Origin: Paraconexibacter antarcticus
GTDB lineage: Bacteria > Actinomycetota > Thermoleophilia > Solirubrobacterales > Solirubrobacteraceae
NCBI RefSeq assembly: GCF_024220175.1
Contig: NZ_CP098502.1
Coordinates: forward strand, 558,001 to 622,000
Direction: 5' to 3'
DNA: 64,000 nucleotides
The notes beneath the pieces were generated by a model. The model saw only the letters and a program-made list of their open reading frames with translations. It was not told where the DNA came from and did not search any database. Positions 56,780-64,000 of the stretch are shown piece after piece; the stretch's first letter is position 1, and the number at the start of each line of letters is the position of its first letter. Both the position numbers and the translations under genes were made by a program.

Positions 56780-57142
56780 TCAGCCCGCGTCGTAACCGGG
56801 ACGGGCGAGGTCGAGCTTGCGGCGCACGTGCTCGCGCAGGACGGCGGCCACGGCCGCCAGGTCCTCGTCGTGGTCTCCTGCGCGCAGCGCGTCGGCCAGG
56901 GCCTGCCGTGCCGCCGCGCCATCCGCCGCCGTAGCGGTGGGAGTCAAGGCCCCGAGCGCCGCGGCGTCCGCGGCGTCGTGCGCGGCGCCGAGGGCGAGCT
57001 CCCGGGAGACGATCGCCAGAGCCTGCGCGGCGACGAGCGCCTGAAAGCGTGAGGCGCCCTTCACGGCCGGGGCGTGTTCGTCCGTCAGCCAGCGTGCGAC
57101 GGCGTCCACCAGCTCCGCGGCGTCCGGACGGTCACCACTCAT
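56780..57142 (-). CDS. DUF6285-like small protein, LvaB-like partner of the kinase
   Basis: 120 residues, mostly helical: DAAELVDAVARWLTDEHAPAVKGASRFQALVAAQALAIVSRELALG, then ADGAAARQALADALRAGDHDEDLAAVAAVLREHVRRKLDLARPGYD. Small proteins of this plan accompany APH-type kinases in acyl-CoA operons. In Pseudomonas putida the similar-sized LvaB is needed with the kinase LvaA to phosphorylate 4-hydroxyacyl-CoA. I infer the same role here from gene order and size. It overlaps the kinase stop by 4 bp. Confidence 0.72.
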   Translation of the reverse strand: MSGDRPDAAELVDAVARWLTDEHAPAVKGASRFQALVAAQALAIVSRELALGAAHDAADAAALGALTPTATAADGAAARQALADALRAGDHDEDLAAVAAVLREHVRRKLDLARPGYDAG

Positions 57143-58131
57143 CGTGCGTCCTCCTCCCCCATCAGGGCCAGCAGATCCCATTCGGCTTCGGCGACGCGCC
57201 GGGCCAGCACCGTGCGCTCGAGCGACGCGTGCTCCCCCGCCCGGCGCAGCGCCGCCTGACGCGCGCAGTACGCCCCCCATTTCGCCTGCACGAGGACGCC
57301 CCACCAGCGCAGGCGGTCACGGTCGACGTCCCCGCCGAAACCGCCGAGCAGCTCGTCGAGCGGGCCGATCCCCGCCACCGGCTGGGCGTCCACGCCGAAG
57401 CGCCACGGTCGCGCACAGACCCACGCGAGGTCCTCGGCCGGGTCACCCAGGTGCCAGAACTCCCAGTCGACGATCGCCCGCAGTCCGTCGGGTCCGACGA
57501 TGAAGTTGCCCAGGCGGAAATCCCCGTGCACGACGCTCGGCGGCGTCGGCGGTGGCAGCCGCAGGCGCAGCCAGCGCAGGGCCAGCTCGAGCGTTGGCAG
57601 GGCCTGTCCCGTCTCGTCCAGCTGCGCGCGGACGGCCTCCAGGGCGGTGGCGGCCGCGTCCACGGGGGACGGGGCATGGGTCCCCAGCGCCGAGGTGTCC
57701 ATCGCGCGGAGCGCGGCGAGCGCCGTGCCCAGCCCGCGCGGGAGCGTCGCGCGGGCGTCCTGCAGCGCCGGCTCGCGCATGACCCGGCGCGGGATCGCCT
57801 CCCCGTCGACCCACGCCATGAGCATCCCCGCGGTGCCGAAGCGGCCGCCGGCCTCCTCGACCGCCACCGGTCGCGGGACCGGCACCCCGGCGTCGTAGGC
57901 GGCCTGCTGGACGGCGAACTCGCCGGCGCGCGAGGTCTGGGGCGTCTCGCCGGCCGGGTCGCGCCGCAGGACCCACGCGGGGCCCGCGGCGCCGGCCGGG
58001 GTCAGCGCCCACAGCTCACGCGACGCGCCGCCGGCCAGCGGTGCGGCCGACAGCCCCGCGCCGGGATCGCGTTCGCCCGCCTCGACCAGCGTCTCGCGCA
58101 GCGCTGCCGGATCGGGCGCGGTCTCAGGCAA
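57139..58131 (-). CDS. APH-family kinase (LvaA/ACAD10-11 type)
   Basis: 330 residues. A kinase-like small-molecule phosphotransferase: an N-lobe with GGASRELWALTP and WVLRRDPAGE, the catalytic loop VVHGDFRLGNFIV and the metal-binding IVDWEFWHLGDPAEDLAW. The context is acyl-CoA metabolism, not antibiotic resistance; in ACAD10/11 and Lva systems this kinase phosphorylates the 4-hydroxy group of an acyl-CoA. The start is a TTG at 58131 (an unusual choice) that overlaps the acyl-CoA dehydrogenase stop by 8 bp. Confidence 0.85.
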   Translation of the reverse strand: MPETAPDPAALRETLVEAGERDPGAGLSAAPLAGGASRELWALTPAGAAGPAWVLRRDPAGETPQTSRAGEFAVQQAAYDAGVPVPRPVAVEEAGGRFGTAGMLMAWVDGEAIPRRVMREPALQDARATLPRGLGTALAALRAMDTSALGTHAPSPVDAAATALEAVRAQLDETGQALPTLELALRWLRLRLPPPTPPSVVHGDFRLGNFIVGPDGLRAIVDWEFWHLGDPAEDLAWVCARPWRFGVDAQPVAGIGPLDELLGGFGGDVDRDRLRWWGVLVQAKWGAYCARQAALRRAGEHASLERTVLARRVAEAEWDLLALMGEEDAR

Positions 58132-59326
58132 ACCGCGCGAGCTCCCGGCGCGCGATCGCGACCTTGTGCACCTCGTCCGGGCCGTCCCCGAAGCGCAGCG
58201 CCCGCGCCGTGCGCCAGAACGAGGCCAGCGGCGTGTCCTCCGACAGGCCGAGGGCGCCGTGCACCTGGATCGAGCGGTCCACGACCTCCTGGAGCATGGA
58301 CGCCACCTGCACCTTGGCCTGCGCGATCGGCTGCAGCGCGCCCTTCTTGCCGACGGTGTCGATCATCCAGGCCGCGTGCAGGACCGAGAGCCGCGCGGTG
58401 TCGATCTCGATCCGGGACTTCGCCACCCAGTCCTGGACCATCTGCTTGGCGGCGAGCGGCTCCCCGCGGGTCTCCCGCGTCTGGGCGCGGCGGCACATGA
58501 GCTCGAACGCCCGCTCGGCCGCGCCGATCGCGCGCATGCAGTGATGGATGCGGCCCGGGCCCAGGCGCGCCTGGGCGACCGCGAACCCCTCGCCGCGACC
58601 ACCGAGGAGGTTGGCCTTCGGAGTCCGCGCCCCGTGGAAGCGCAGCTCGCAGTGCCCGTACCCGGCGGCGTGCCCCATGAGCGGCAGCGGCCGCACGATC
58701 TCAAAGCCCTCGGCGTCGGTCGACACGATCACCATGCTTGCGCGCTGGTGCGGGGCGGCGTCCGGGTCGGTGACCGCCATCACGATCGCCCACGACGCGC
58801 CGATCGCGCCGGAGATCCACCACTTGTGGCCCTCCAGGACCCATTCGTCCCCGTCGAGCGTGGCGGTCGTGAAGATGTTCGTCGGGTCCGAGCTCGCGGC
58901 CTCGGGTTCGGTGAGCGCGAAGCACGAGCGCACATCGTCCTCCAGGAGCGGGCGCGCGTACTGCTGCACCTGCTCGGGGGTGCCGTAGTCGAGCATGGCC
59001 TCCGCGTTGCCCGTATCCGGGAACGAGCAGTTGAAGATGGCGGGCGCGACGTACAGCGCGCGGCCCATCTCCTCGCACAGCACCCCGTACTCGACGTTCG
59101 TCAGCCCGGGGCCGTCGTGGTGGTTGGCCAGCCAGAGGTTCCACAGCCCGGCGTCGCGGGCCTTGGCGCGCAGCTCACGGATCGCGGCGGGGTAGGCGAC
59201 GTCCGGGGCCACCTCCTCGTCGATGGCGCGGGCGAGCTCGGCCTCACGGGGCAGGACGTGGTCGGCCATGAACGCACGCAGATCCTCCCGTAGCGCCAGC
59301 ACGCGGTCGGAGTGGCCGAAGTCCAT
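58124..59326 (-). CDS. Acyl-CoA dehydrogenase-like protein (LvaC/ACAD11 type)
   Basis: 400 residues. ACAD fold with SCFALTEPEAASSDPTNI, WWISGAIGASWAIVMAVTDP and the C-terminal QVHGALGLSEDTPLASFWRTARALRFGDGPDEVHKVAIAR. The DGPDEVH ending and SSDPTN segment are typical of the ACAD10/11 group. In that group, with an APH kinase, the enzyme eliminates phosphate from 4-phosphoacyl-CoA to give an enoyl-CoA rather than doing only classic dehydrogenation. Start ATG 59326 shares a base with the hydrolase stop (TGATG). Confidence 0.88.
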   Translation of the reverse strand: MDFGHSDRVLALREDLRAFMADHVLPREAELARAIDEEVAPDVAYPAAIRELRAKARDAGLWNLWLANHHDGPGLTNVEYGVLCEEMGRALYVAPAIFNCSFPDTGNAEAMLDYGTPEQVQQYARPLLEDDVRSCFALTEPEAASSDPTNIFTTATLDGDEWVLEGHKWWISGAIGASWAIVMAVTDPDAAPHQRASMVIVSTDAEGFEIVRPLPLMGHAAGYGHCELRFHGARTPKANLLGGRGEGFAVAQARLGPGRIHHCMRAIGAAERAFELMCRRAQTRETRGEPLAAKQMVQDWVAKSRIEIDTARLSVLHAAWMIDTVGKKGALQPIAQAKVQVASMLQEVVDRSIQVHGALGLSEDTPLASFWRTARALRFGDGPDEVHKVAIARRELARFA

Positions 59327-60114
59327 CAGACCCGCTCCAGGAACGGCCCGAGCGCCGCGTTGACCGGGTCCGGGTCGGTCAGGTTCGCCGCGTGCCCGGC
59401 CCCGTCGACGATCACGAGCTCGGCGTCCGGGAGCGACTGCGCGAAGGCCCGGGCGATGTCCACGTCGATCGCCAGATCGTCGGAACCGTGGACGACGAGG
59501 GCCGGCATGGTGAGCTCGCCGACGCGCCCGGCGACGTCGTCCTCGCGGCCCGCGAGCGTCGCGAAGACCTGACGCACACGATCCATGGGGAGCTGCCGCC
59601 AGCGCTCCTGCCACGCCGGCGTCCCTGCCCACCCGGGACCGAGGATGATCTGGGCGACGGTGTCCAGAATCTCCTGCGGCGGCCCGCCCGGCGCGGTCCA
59701 GGCGTCGATGAGCCCGTGGTAGCCCGCGGCCTTCTCCGCGTCTTCGGGACCCGGTTGCGTGTCCATCAGGACGAGGGCCCGCACGCGATCCGGGGCCGTC
59801 AGCGCGGCGCGCAGCGACAGGTACCCGCCCTGCGACATCCCGGCGAGGACGGCGCGCTGCACGCCGAGATGGTCCAGCAGGCCGAGGAGGTCCGCGCCGG
59901 AGTCCCAGTACGTGAACGGCTCGGCGGTCGTCTCCGTGCGCCCGTGGCCTCGCTCGTCCCAGCGGACGCAGCGCCAGCGGTCCTGCAGCGAGCGGACCTG
60001 CGCGTCGAACATCGTGTGGTCCATGAACAGCCCGTGGGAGAAGACGATGACGTCGTCGCCCGACCCCGTGTCCTCGTAGAACAGCCTCTGGCCGTTGACC
60101 TCAGCGTGCGGCAT
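59326..60114 (-). CDS. Alpha/beta hydrolase
   Basis: 262 residues. Nucleophile elbow AGMSQGGYL, acid in HGSDDLAIDVD and histidine in GAGHAANLTDP; the oxyanion segment is FSHGLFMDHTMF. No signal peptide, so it acts in the cytoplasm. In this operon it may hydrolyse a lactone or ester to give the hydroxy acid that the ligase then activates. The start overlaps the ligase stop by 14 bp. Confidence 0.85.
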   Translation of the reverse strand: MPHAEVNGQRLFYEDTGSGDDVIVFSHGLFMDHTMFDAQVRSLQDRWRCVRWDERGHGRTETTAEPFTYWDSGADLLGLLDHLGVQRAVLAGMSQGGYLSLRAALTAPDRVRALVLMDTQPGPEDAEKAAGYHGLIDAWTAPGGPPQEILDTVAQIILGPGWAGTPAWQERWRQLPMDRVRQVFATLAGREDDVAGRVGELTMPALVVHGSDDLAIDVDIARAFAQSLPDAELVIVDGAGHAANLTDPDPVNAALGPFLERV

Positions 60115-61750
60115 GCGGGTTCTCCTCTGCGTAGAGCGCCTCGATCCGGTCCGCGTAGGTCGCGGCGATCGGCTTGCGCTTGAGCTTCATCGTCGGGGTG
60201 AGCTGCTCGCCCCCGGGTTGCCAGTCGTCGGGGACGATCGCGAAGCGCTTGATCTGCTCGACGCGCGCCAGGCGGGCGTTCGCGGCCTCCACGCCCCGCG
60301 CGATCTCCTCGCGCACGAGCGCGTCCGCACTGAGCTCGGCGTGGCTCCGGGCGGCGAGCCCCTCGCGCTCGGCGAAGGCGCCGCCGGCGTCCGGATCCAC
60401 CACGATCAGCGCGACGTTGTAGGGCCGCCCGTCGCCGACGACGCACACCTGCCCGATGAGGGGGTTTCCGGCTTTGAGCCGGGCCTCGATGTTCGCCGGG
60501 GACATGTTCTTGCCCGCGGCGTTGATGATGAGCTCCTTCTTGCGGTCGACGATCGTGAGGTAGCCGTCCTCGTCGAGGGTCCCGATGTCGCCCGAATGCA
60601 GCCAGCCGTCGGCGTCGATCGCGTCGGCCGTCTGCTGCGGGGCGTTGCGGTAGCCGACCATGACGCCCGGTGAGCGGATGAGGATCTCGCCGTCGGCGGC
60701 GATCCGCAGCTCGACGTCGTCCAGCGCCGTGCCGACCGTTCCGACGCGGACCTCGCGTGGCGACGCCGTCGCCACGCCGGTGCACTCCGACAGCCCGTAC
60801 TCCTCGCTGAGCGGCAGCCCGAGGGCCCGCCAGAACGAGACCATCTCCGCGGGCACGGGGGCGGCGCCGACGTAGGCGGTGACGAGCCGATCGAAGCCGA
60901 GGGAGGCGAGCACCCCAGGTCCGGCGGCGGCGAGGTCGGCGTCCGGCCCGAGCTTGGCGGACACCGCGGCGCGCAGCTTCTCCCACAGCCGGGGAGGAGC
61001 GAAGAAGAAGTGCGGGCGGACCTGAGCCACGTGCGCGACGACCTGCGTCGCGTCCGGGCAGCACGTGGTGGTGAGGCCGAGGACGAGCGGCACGTATTGC
61101 GAGTTCAGGCGCTCGGCGATGTGGGCCATCGGGAGGTAGTCGATGACCTCCATGCCCGGCACCAGACCGGCCCGGGCCTCGAGCGCGGAGACCATCCACA
61201 GGATGTTCGCGTGGGTGAGCTGCACGCCCTTCGGGCGTCCGGTCGTCCCCGAGGTGTAGATGATCGTGGCCACGTCGTCGGCGCGGGCGGGGTGGTCCTC
61301 GCCCCGCGGATGCGCCCACAGCTCCGCGTCTTCGACGAGCAGGACATGCTCGACGTTCGCCCCGTGCCGGTCGATCGCCTGGCGGATCGTGTCCTGCAGC
61401 GCGCGTTCGGAGATCACGACGCGGGCGTCGGCGTCGCCGAGCACGAACGCGAGGTCCTCCGGTGCCGCGGTGTTGTAGAGCGAGAAGGGGACGGCGCCCG
61501 CCAGCAGGGCCCCCGTGTCGGCGGCGTGGAACTCCGGGCGGTTGGTGAGCAGCAGGGCGACGCTGTCGCCGGGGCGGACACCGACGGCGCGCAGCGCGCC
61601 GGCGATCGCGTCCGCGCGGCGCTCGAGCTCGTCCCAGCTCCACTCCTGTGCGGGGTCGAGGGTCTGCACCGCGCGCTCGTCGCGGTGGGCCGCGACGGTC
61701 GCGCGGAACGTCGTGGTGATCGTCGTGGGGATGGTCGCCTGCGTGCTCAT
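60101..61750 (-). CDS. AMP-forming acyl-CoA synthetase (fatty-acid/hydroxy-acid CoA ligase)
   Basis: 549 residues. ANL-superfamily motifs in order: IIYTSGTTGRPKGVQLTH, DYLPMAHIAERLN, SEEYGLSECTGVATASP, WLHSGDIGTLDEDGYL, DRKKELIINAAGKNMSPANIE and the terminal LTPTMKLKRKPI with the catalytic Lys. It activates a carboxylic acid to its CoA thioester. The first gene of the operon, it has AGGAG 8 bases before the ATG at 61750. It is divergent from the MocR-like regulator. Confidence 0.92.
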   Translation of the reverse strand: MSTQATIPTTITTTFRATVAAHRDERAVQTLDPAQEWSWDELERRADAIAGALRAVGVRPGDSVALLLTNRPEFHAADTGALLAGAVPFSLYNTAAPEDLAFVLGDADARVVISERALQDTIRQAIDRHGANVEHVLLVEDAELWAHPRGEDHPARADDVATIIYTSGTTGRPKGVQLTHANILWMVSALEARAGLVPGMEVIDYLPMAHIAERLNSQYVPLVLGLTTTCCPDATQVVAHVAQVRPHFFFAPPRLWEKLRAAVSAKLGPDADLAAAGPGVLASLGFDRLVTAYVGAAPVPAEMVSFWRALGLPLSEEYGLSECTGVATASPREVRVGTVGTALDDVELRIAADGEILIRSPGVMVGYRNAPQQTADAIDADGWLHSGDIGTLDEDGYLTIVDRKKELIINAAGKNMSPANIEARLKAGNPLIGQVCVVGDGRPYNVALIVVDPDAGGAFAEREGLAARSHAELSADALVREEIARGVEAANARLARVEQIKRFAIVPDDWQPGGEQLTPTMKLKRKPIAATYADRIEALYAEENPHAAR

Positions 61751-61777
61751 CTTGCGTCTCCTGTTCCCGAAGGTCCG

Positions 61778-63253
61778 TTGACCGTACGGGACCTGGTGTG
61801 GTCCAATCGCGGCTTGCCCAAGAGGACCAATCCCCGCCTCCTCGTCCCCCTGCAGCGCGACGGCGGCGCGCCCCTGGCCCGCCAGGTCGAGGCGCGCCTG
61901 CGCGAGCTCGTCCCCGGGACGCCGCTCCCGCCCACGCGCCGGCTGGCGGCCGACTTGGGGGTCGCCCGAGGCACCGTCGTCCGGGCCTACGCGCAGCTCC
62001 GGCACGAAGGCCTGCTCGAGGGCCGCGTGGGGGCGGGCAGCCGGATCGCTCCGGCCCCGCGGCCGTCCGGGGCCCCGGCCGCGCCCCCCGACCGGCGCTG
62101 GGACCTGGACCTGCACCCCGAGGTGACCGACCTGGCCGCGTTCCCGCGGCGGGCCTGGCTGCGGGCCTACGGTGCCGCGGTCCACGATCTTCCTGACCGG
62201 GCACTCGGGTACGAGGAGCCGCTCGGCCTGCGCGAGCTGCGCGAGGAGCTCTGCGTCTACCTGGCGCGTGCCCGCGGGGTGCGCTGCGACCCGGAGCAGA
62301 TCGTGATCTGCGGCGGGCTGCTCGCCGGGCTGGCGATCGTCCGCCGGGCGCTCGCCGATACCGGTGTGCGCTGTCTGCACCGCGCGCGCGTCTCCCACCG
62401 GGCCCTGGGTGAGCTCTCCCGCGGGACGGTCAGCGGCCCGGCCACCGGCTGGCTGGACGTGGACGGCGCGGGTCTGGTGGTCGACGCGCTCCCGCGGCGG
62501 TCACGCCAGGCCGTGCTCGTGGAGCCGGCCGGCAGCTACCCGCTCGGAGCCCGCCTGTCGGCCGCGAGGCTCACCACGCTGACCGAGTGGGCCCGGCGGC
62601 AGGACGCCGTCCTCGTGGAGTCCGACCTGAACGCCGAGCTCGACCACGACGGCGTCGGGCTGCCCGCGCTCCAGGGGAGCCTCCCGGAGCGGACCGTGCT
62701 CATCGGCTCCACGAGCCGCGCGCTGGCGCCGGGCCTGCGCGTGGGCTGGATCGTGGCCCCGCCGGGCCTCGTCGGGGCGCTCACCGCCGCGCGCCGGGCC
62801 ACCGAGCCCGGCCAGCCCGTGCTCGAGCAGCTGGCGCTGGCGCGGTTCCTGGCGGCCGGTGACCTGGATCGGCACCTCCGCCGCCTGCGCTCGACCTACC
62901 GGACACGCGCCCGCACGTTCGCGAACCTGCTCGAGGATGCCGTCGAGGGCGGGCGCCTGGACGTCCCGGCCTGCGGCTTTCATCTCGTGATGGGCCTGCC
63001 GCCGGGCGCGGCCGACGAGTCCTCGGTCGTGGCCGCGGCCGCGGCTGCCGGGCATCGGGTGCGGCTGGTCGGGCTGGCCGGCCACGTCCTGCACGGCCCG
63101 CCGCTGCCGCCCGCGCTCGTCCTCGGCTACGGCGCGCTTCCGGAGGCGGCGATGGCCCGCGCGGTGCAGGCCCTCACCGGCGCGATGGCGGCGCGGGGCC
63201 GCCGGCCCGACGACGAGCCCGCCGGATCGGCCGCGACCCCTCCACGCGGCTGA
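61778..63253 (+). CDS. MocR/GntR-type regulator with degenerate PLP site
   Basis: 491 residues from the TTG at 61778 (GTG 61796 is the alternative). The N-terminal GntR winged helix is clear: PLARQVEARLRELVPGTPLPPTRRLAADLGVARGTVVRAYAQLRHEGLLEGRVGAGS. The remainder has the fold of a class I aminotransferase as in MocR proteins (LRELREELCVYLARARGVRCDPEQIVICGG; LIGSTSRALAPGLRVGWIVAPPGLV). The Schiff-base lysine is replaced: the segment reads STSRALAPGLRVGW instead of STSKxLxPGLRLGW, and other cofactor residues differ (VLVESDLNAEL for the DDY strand; VEPAGSYP for TPSHQFP). It probably senses something other than PLP. It lies divergent from the acyl-CoA operon and is its likely regulator. Confidence 0.88.
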   Translation: MTVRDLVWSNRGLPKRTNPRLLVPLQRDGGAPLARQVEARLRELVPGTPLPPTRRLAADLGVARGTVVRAYAQLRHEGLLEGRVGAGSRIAPAPRPSGAPAAPPDRRWDLDLHPEVTDLAAFPRRAWLRAYGAAVHDLPDRALGYEEPLGLRELREELCVYLARARGVRCDPEQIVICGGLLAGLAIVRRALADTGVRCLHRARVSHRALGELSRGTVSGPATGWLDVDGAGLVVDALPRRSRQAVLVEPAGSYPLGARLSAARLTTLTEWARRQDAVLVESDLNAELDHDGVGLPALQGSLPERTVLIGSTSRALAPGLRVGWIVAPPGLVGALTAARRATEPGQPVLEQLALARFLAAGDLDRHLRRLRSTYRTRARTFANLLEDAVEGGRLDVPACGFHLVMGLPPGAADESSVVAAAAAAGHRVRLVGLAGHVLHGPPLPPALVLGYGALPEAAMARAVQALTGAMAARGRRPDDEPAGSAATPPRG

Positions 63254-63289
63254 CCCCAGGCGGCCCGCCCGCGGACCCCGCCGAACCTC

Positions 63290-64000
63290 TCAGCGCTGCA
63301 GCGACCCGCCCACCAGCAGCCCCACGAACCCGGGCAGGGAGGAGAAGAAGCCCGGGGCCCAGTCCTTGTAGTGGGAGTGCATGCCGGCAAGGAAGGCCTG
63401 AGCGACGGCGCCGCCGGTGGACTTCGACATGTCGCAGACGACGTCGTCGGCGAAGCAGACGTCGAGCTTGTAGGGCAGGGCGGCGGGCAGGCGCTTGGCG
63501 CCGAAGACGCCGTGCCCCTTGCGCCTGACGGGCGTGGAGCGGTTGGGGTTGAAGTAGTCGAAGTTGTAGGAGTACTTCGTCTGGCCCGCGGAGTAGGTGT
63601 CGGCGAAGAGGGCGGCGACACGCACGTGCCGGAAGGCGGAGGTCCGGAGCGAGCGCATCGTCTCGCTGGCGACGCCGGCCCCCTGGGAGTAGCCGATGAC
63701 CGCGATCTTCGAGCCGGGGCAGTCCTTGATGCGCCTCATGATCGCCTTGCGCAGGAGGATCTCACCGACCTGCATCGACAGCCGGAACTTCTGCGGGTCC
63801 TGGATCAGCGTCTCGACCGAGACGGCGGGGTAGGGGATGCCCTTCAGGAGCACGCTCTTGCCGCCGAGCTTGACCTTGGCCGCGTCGGCGGCCGGGCCGA
63901 CGGTGGCGCCCATCCCGTGGTTGCCCTTGCTCGACTCGCCGGACCCGCGCAGGCCGAAGATGGTGTACCGCTGGCAGCGCGGCGCGGGCGGCGGCGTGGC
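63290..64000 (-). CDS. Cutinase-family alpha/beta hydrolase, N-terminus beyond the window
   Basis: 237 codons are visible. After the Cys-containing CQRYTIFGLRGSGESSKGNHGMG (the oxyanion-hole GSGES region typical of cutinases) come the nucleophile elbow VIGYSQGAGVASE, paired cysteines (KDCPGSK; DVCFADDVVCD) with the catalytic Asp, and His in FLAGMHSHYKDW. It ends in a hydrophobic helix (GFVGLLVGGSL). Related secreted enzymes hydrolyse polyesters, lipids or mycolate-type esters. The signal peptide is not visible because the gene runs off the right edge. Confidence 0.88.
   Translation of the reverse strand, partial: ATPPPAPRCQRYTIFGLRGSGESSKGNHGMGATVGPAADAAKVKLGGKSVLLKGIPYPAVSVETLIQDPQKFRLSMQVGEILLRKAIMRRIKDCPGSKIAVIGYSQGAGVASETMRSLRTSAFRHVRVAALFADTYSAGQTKYSYNFDYFNPNRSTPVRRKGHGVFGAKRLPAALPYKLDVCFADDVVCDMSKSTGGAVAQAFLAGMHSHYKDWAPGFFSSLPGFVGLLVGGSLQR

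Noticed and set aside
57139..58131. Reading the APH-family protein as an aminoglycoside resistance enzyme
   Set aside because: It is embedded by overlaps in an acyl-CoA operon and matches the kinase of ACAD10/11- and Lva-type systems in context.
61010..61777. Extending the MocR-like gene upstream to 61010
   Set aside because: The added 256 residues are antisense to the CoA ligase, and GntR homology starts only after 61778.
1..64000. CRISPR arrays, rRNA genes, prophage structural genes
   Set aside because: I looked for spaced direct repeats, conserved rRNA stretches and capsid/tail/terminase proteins and saw none.

Overview
The window is very GC-rich throughout. Most chromosomal genes begin 6-9 bases after a TANNNT hexamer and have no ribosome binding site. 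The proteins look most like those of the class Thermoleophilia (Solirubrobacter/Conexibacter-like Actinobacteriota). That assignment is an inference from composition and protein character; there is no rRNA here to confirm it.

Layout. 1-29.5 kb is mostly ordinary chromosome: an MFS exporter (cut by the left edge) behind a signal-peptide protein; an O-antigen-ligase-type membrane protein; a 2385-residue coiled-coil protein with a C-terminal membrane anchor; tmk divergent from holB; two tandem uppP paralogues; a PHP phosphoesterase pair; an FTR1 iron permease under a palindromic operator; an acyl-CoA dehydrogenase; a P-loop-like protein that has lost its Walker A; secreted hydrolases (lipase, M19-like, subtilisin); and small enzymes. 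29.5-41 kb is accessory: an IS3 element, a Tat-peptide/DUF4331/NiCoT nickel-cobalt operon beside a wrecked Fur/Nur-type regulator gene, a PAS-EAL c-di-GMP phosphodiesterase with a coiled-coil partner, and an IS1111-type element.

41.0-56.7 kb is a degraded integrative island. It starts inside the 3' half of a tRNA-Thr(CGU) gene and ends at a 69-bp perfect direct repeat of that tRNA end plus its terminator. I see no integrase. Cargo comprises an AOC-barrel secreted protein, a SnoaL/RidA/membrane-protein operon divergent from a LuxR-family (LAL) ATPase regulator, an SRPBCC gene sharing a perfect palindrome with a truncated tetR, a redoxin remnant, an ankyrin gene split by an IS1111-type element, DUF305/membrane/permease metal-stress remnants, an orphan XRE (HipB-like) gene, and a self-inhibited Fic protein behind its own palindrome. 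Three IS copies have broken or replaced neighbouring genes.

56.8-64 kb returns to chromosome: a tightly overlapping operon of acyl-CoA synthetase, alpha/beta hydrolase, acyl-CoA dehydrogenase, APH-type kinase and a DUF6285-like protein. This combination matches the 4-hydroxyacyl-CoA (levulinate-type, ACAD10/11-like) route. The operon is divergent from a MocR-like regulator whose PLP lysine is replaced by arginine. A cutinase-family gene is cut by the right edge.
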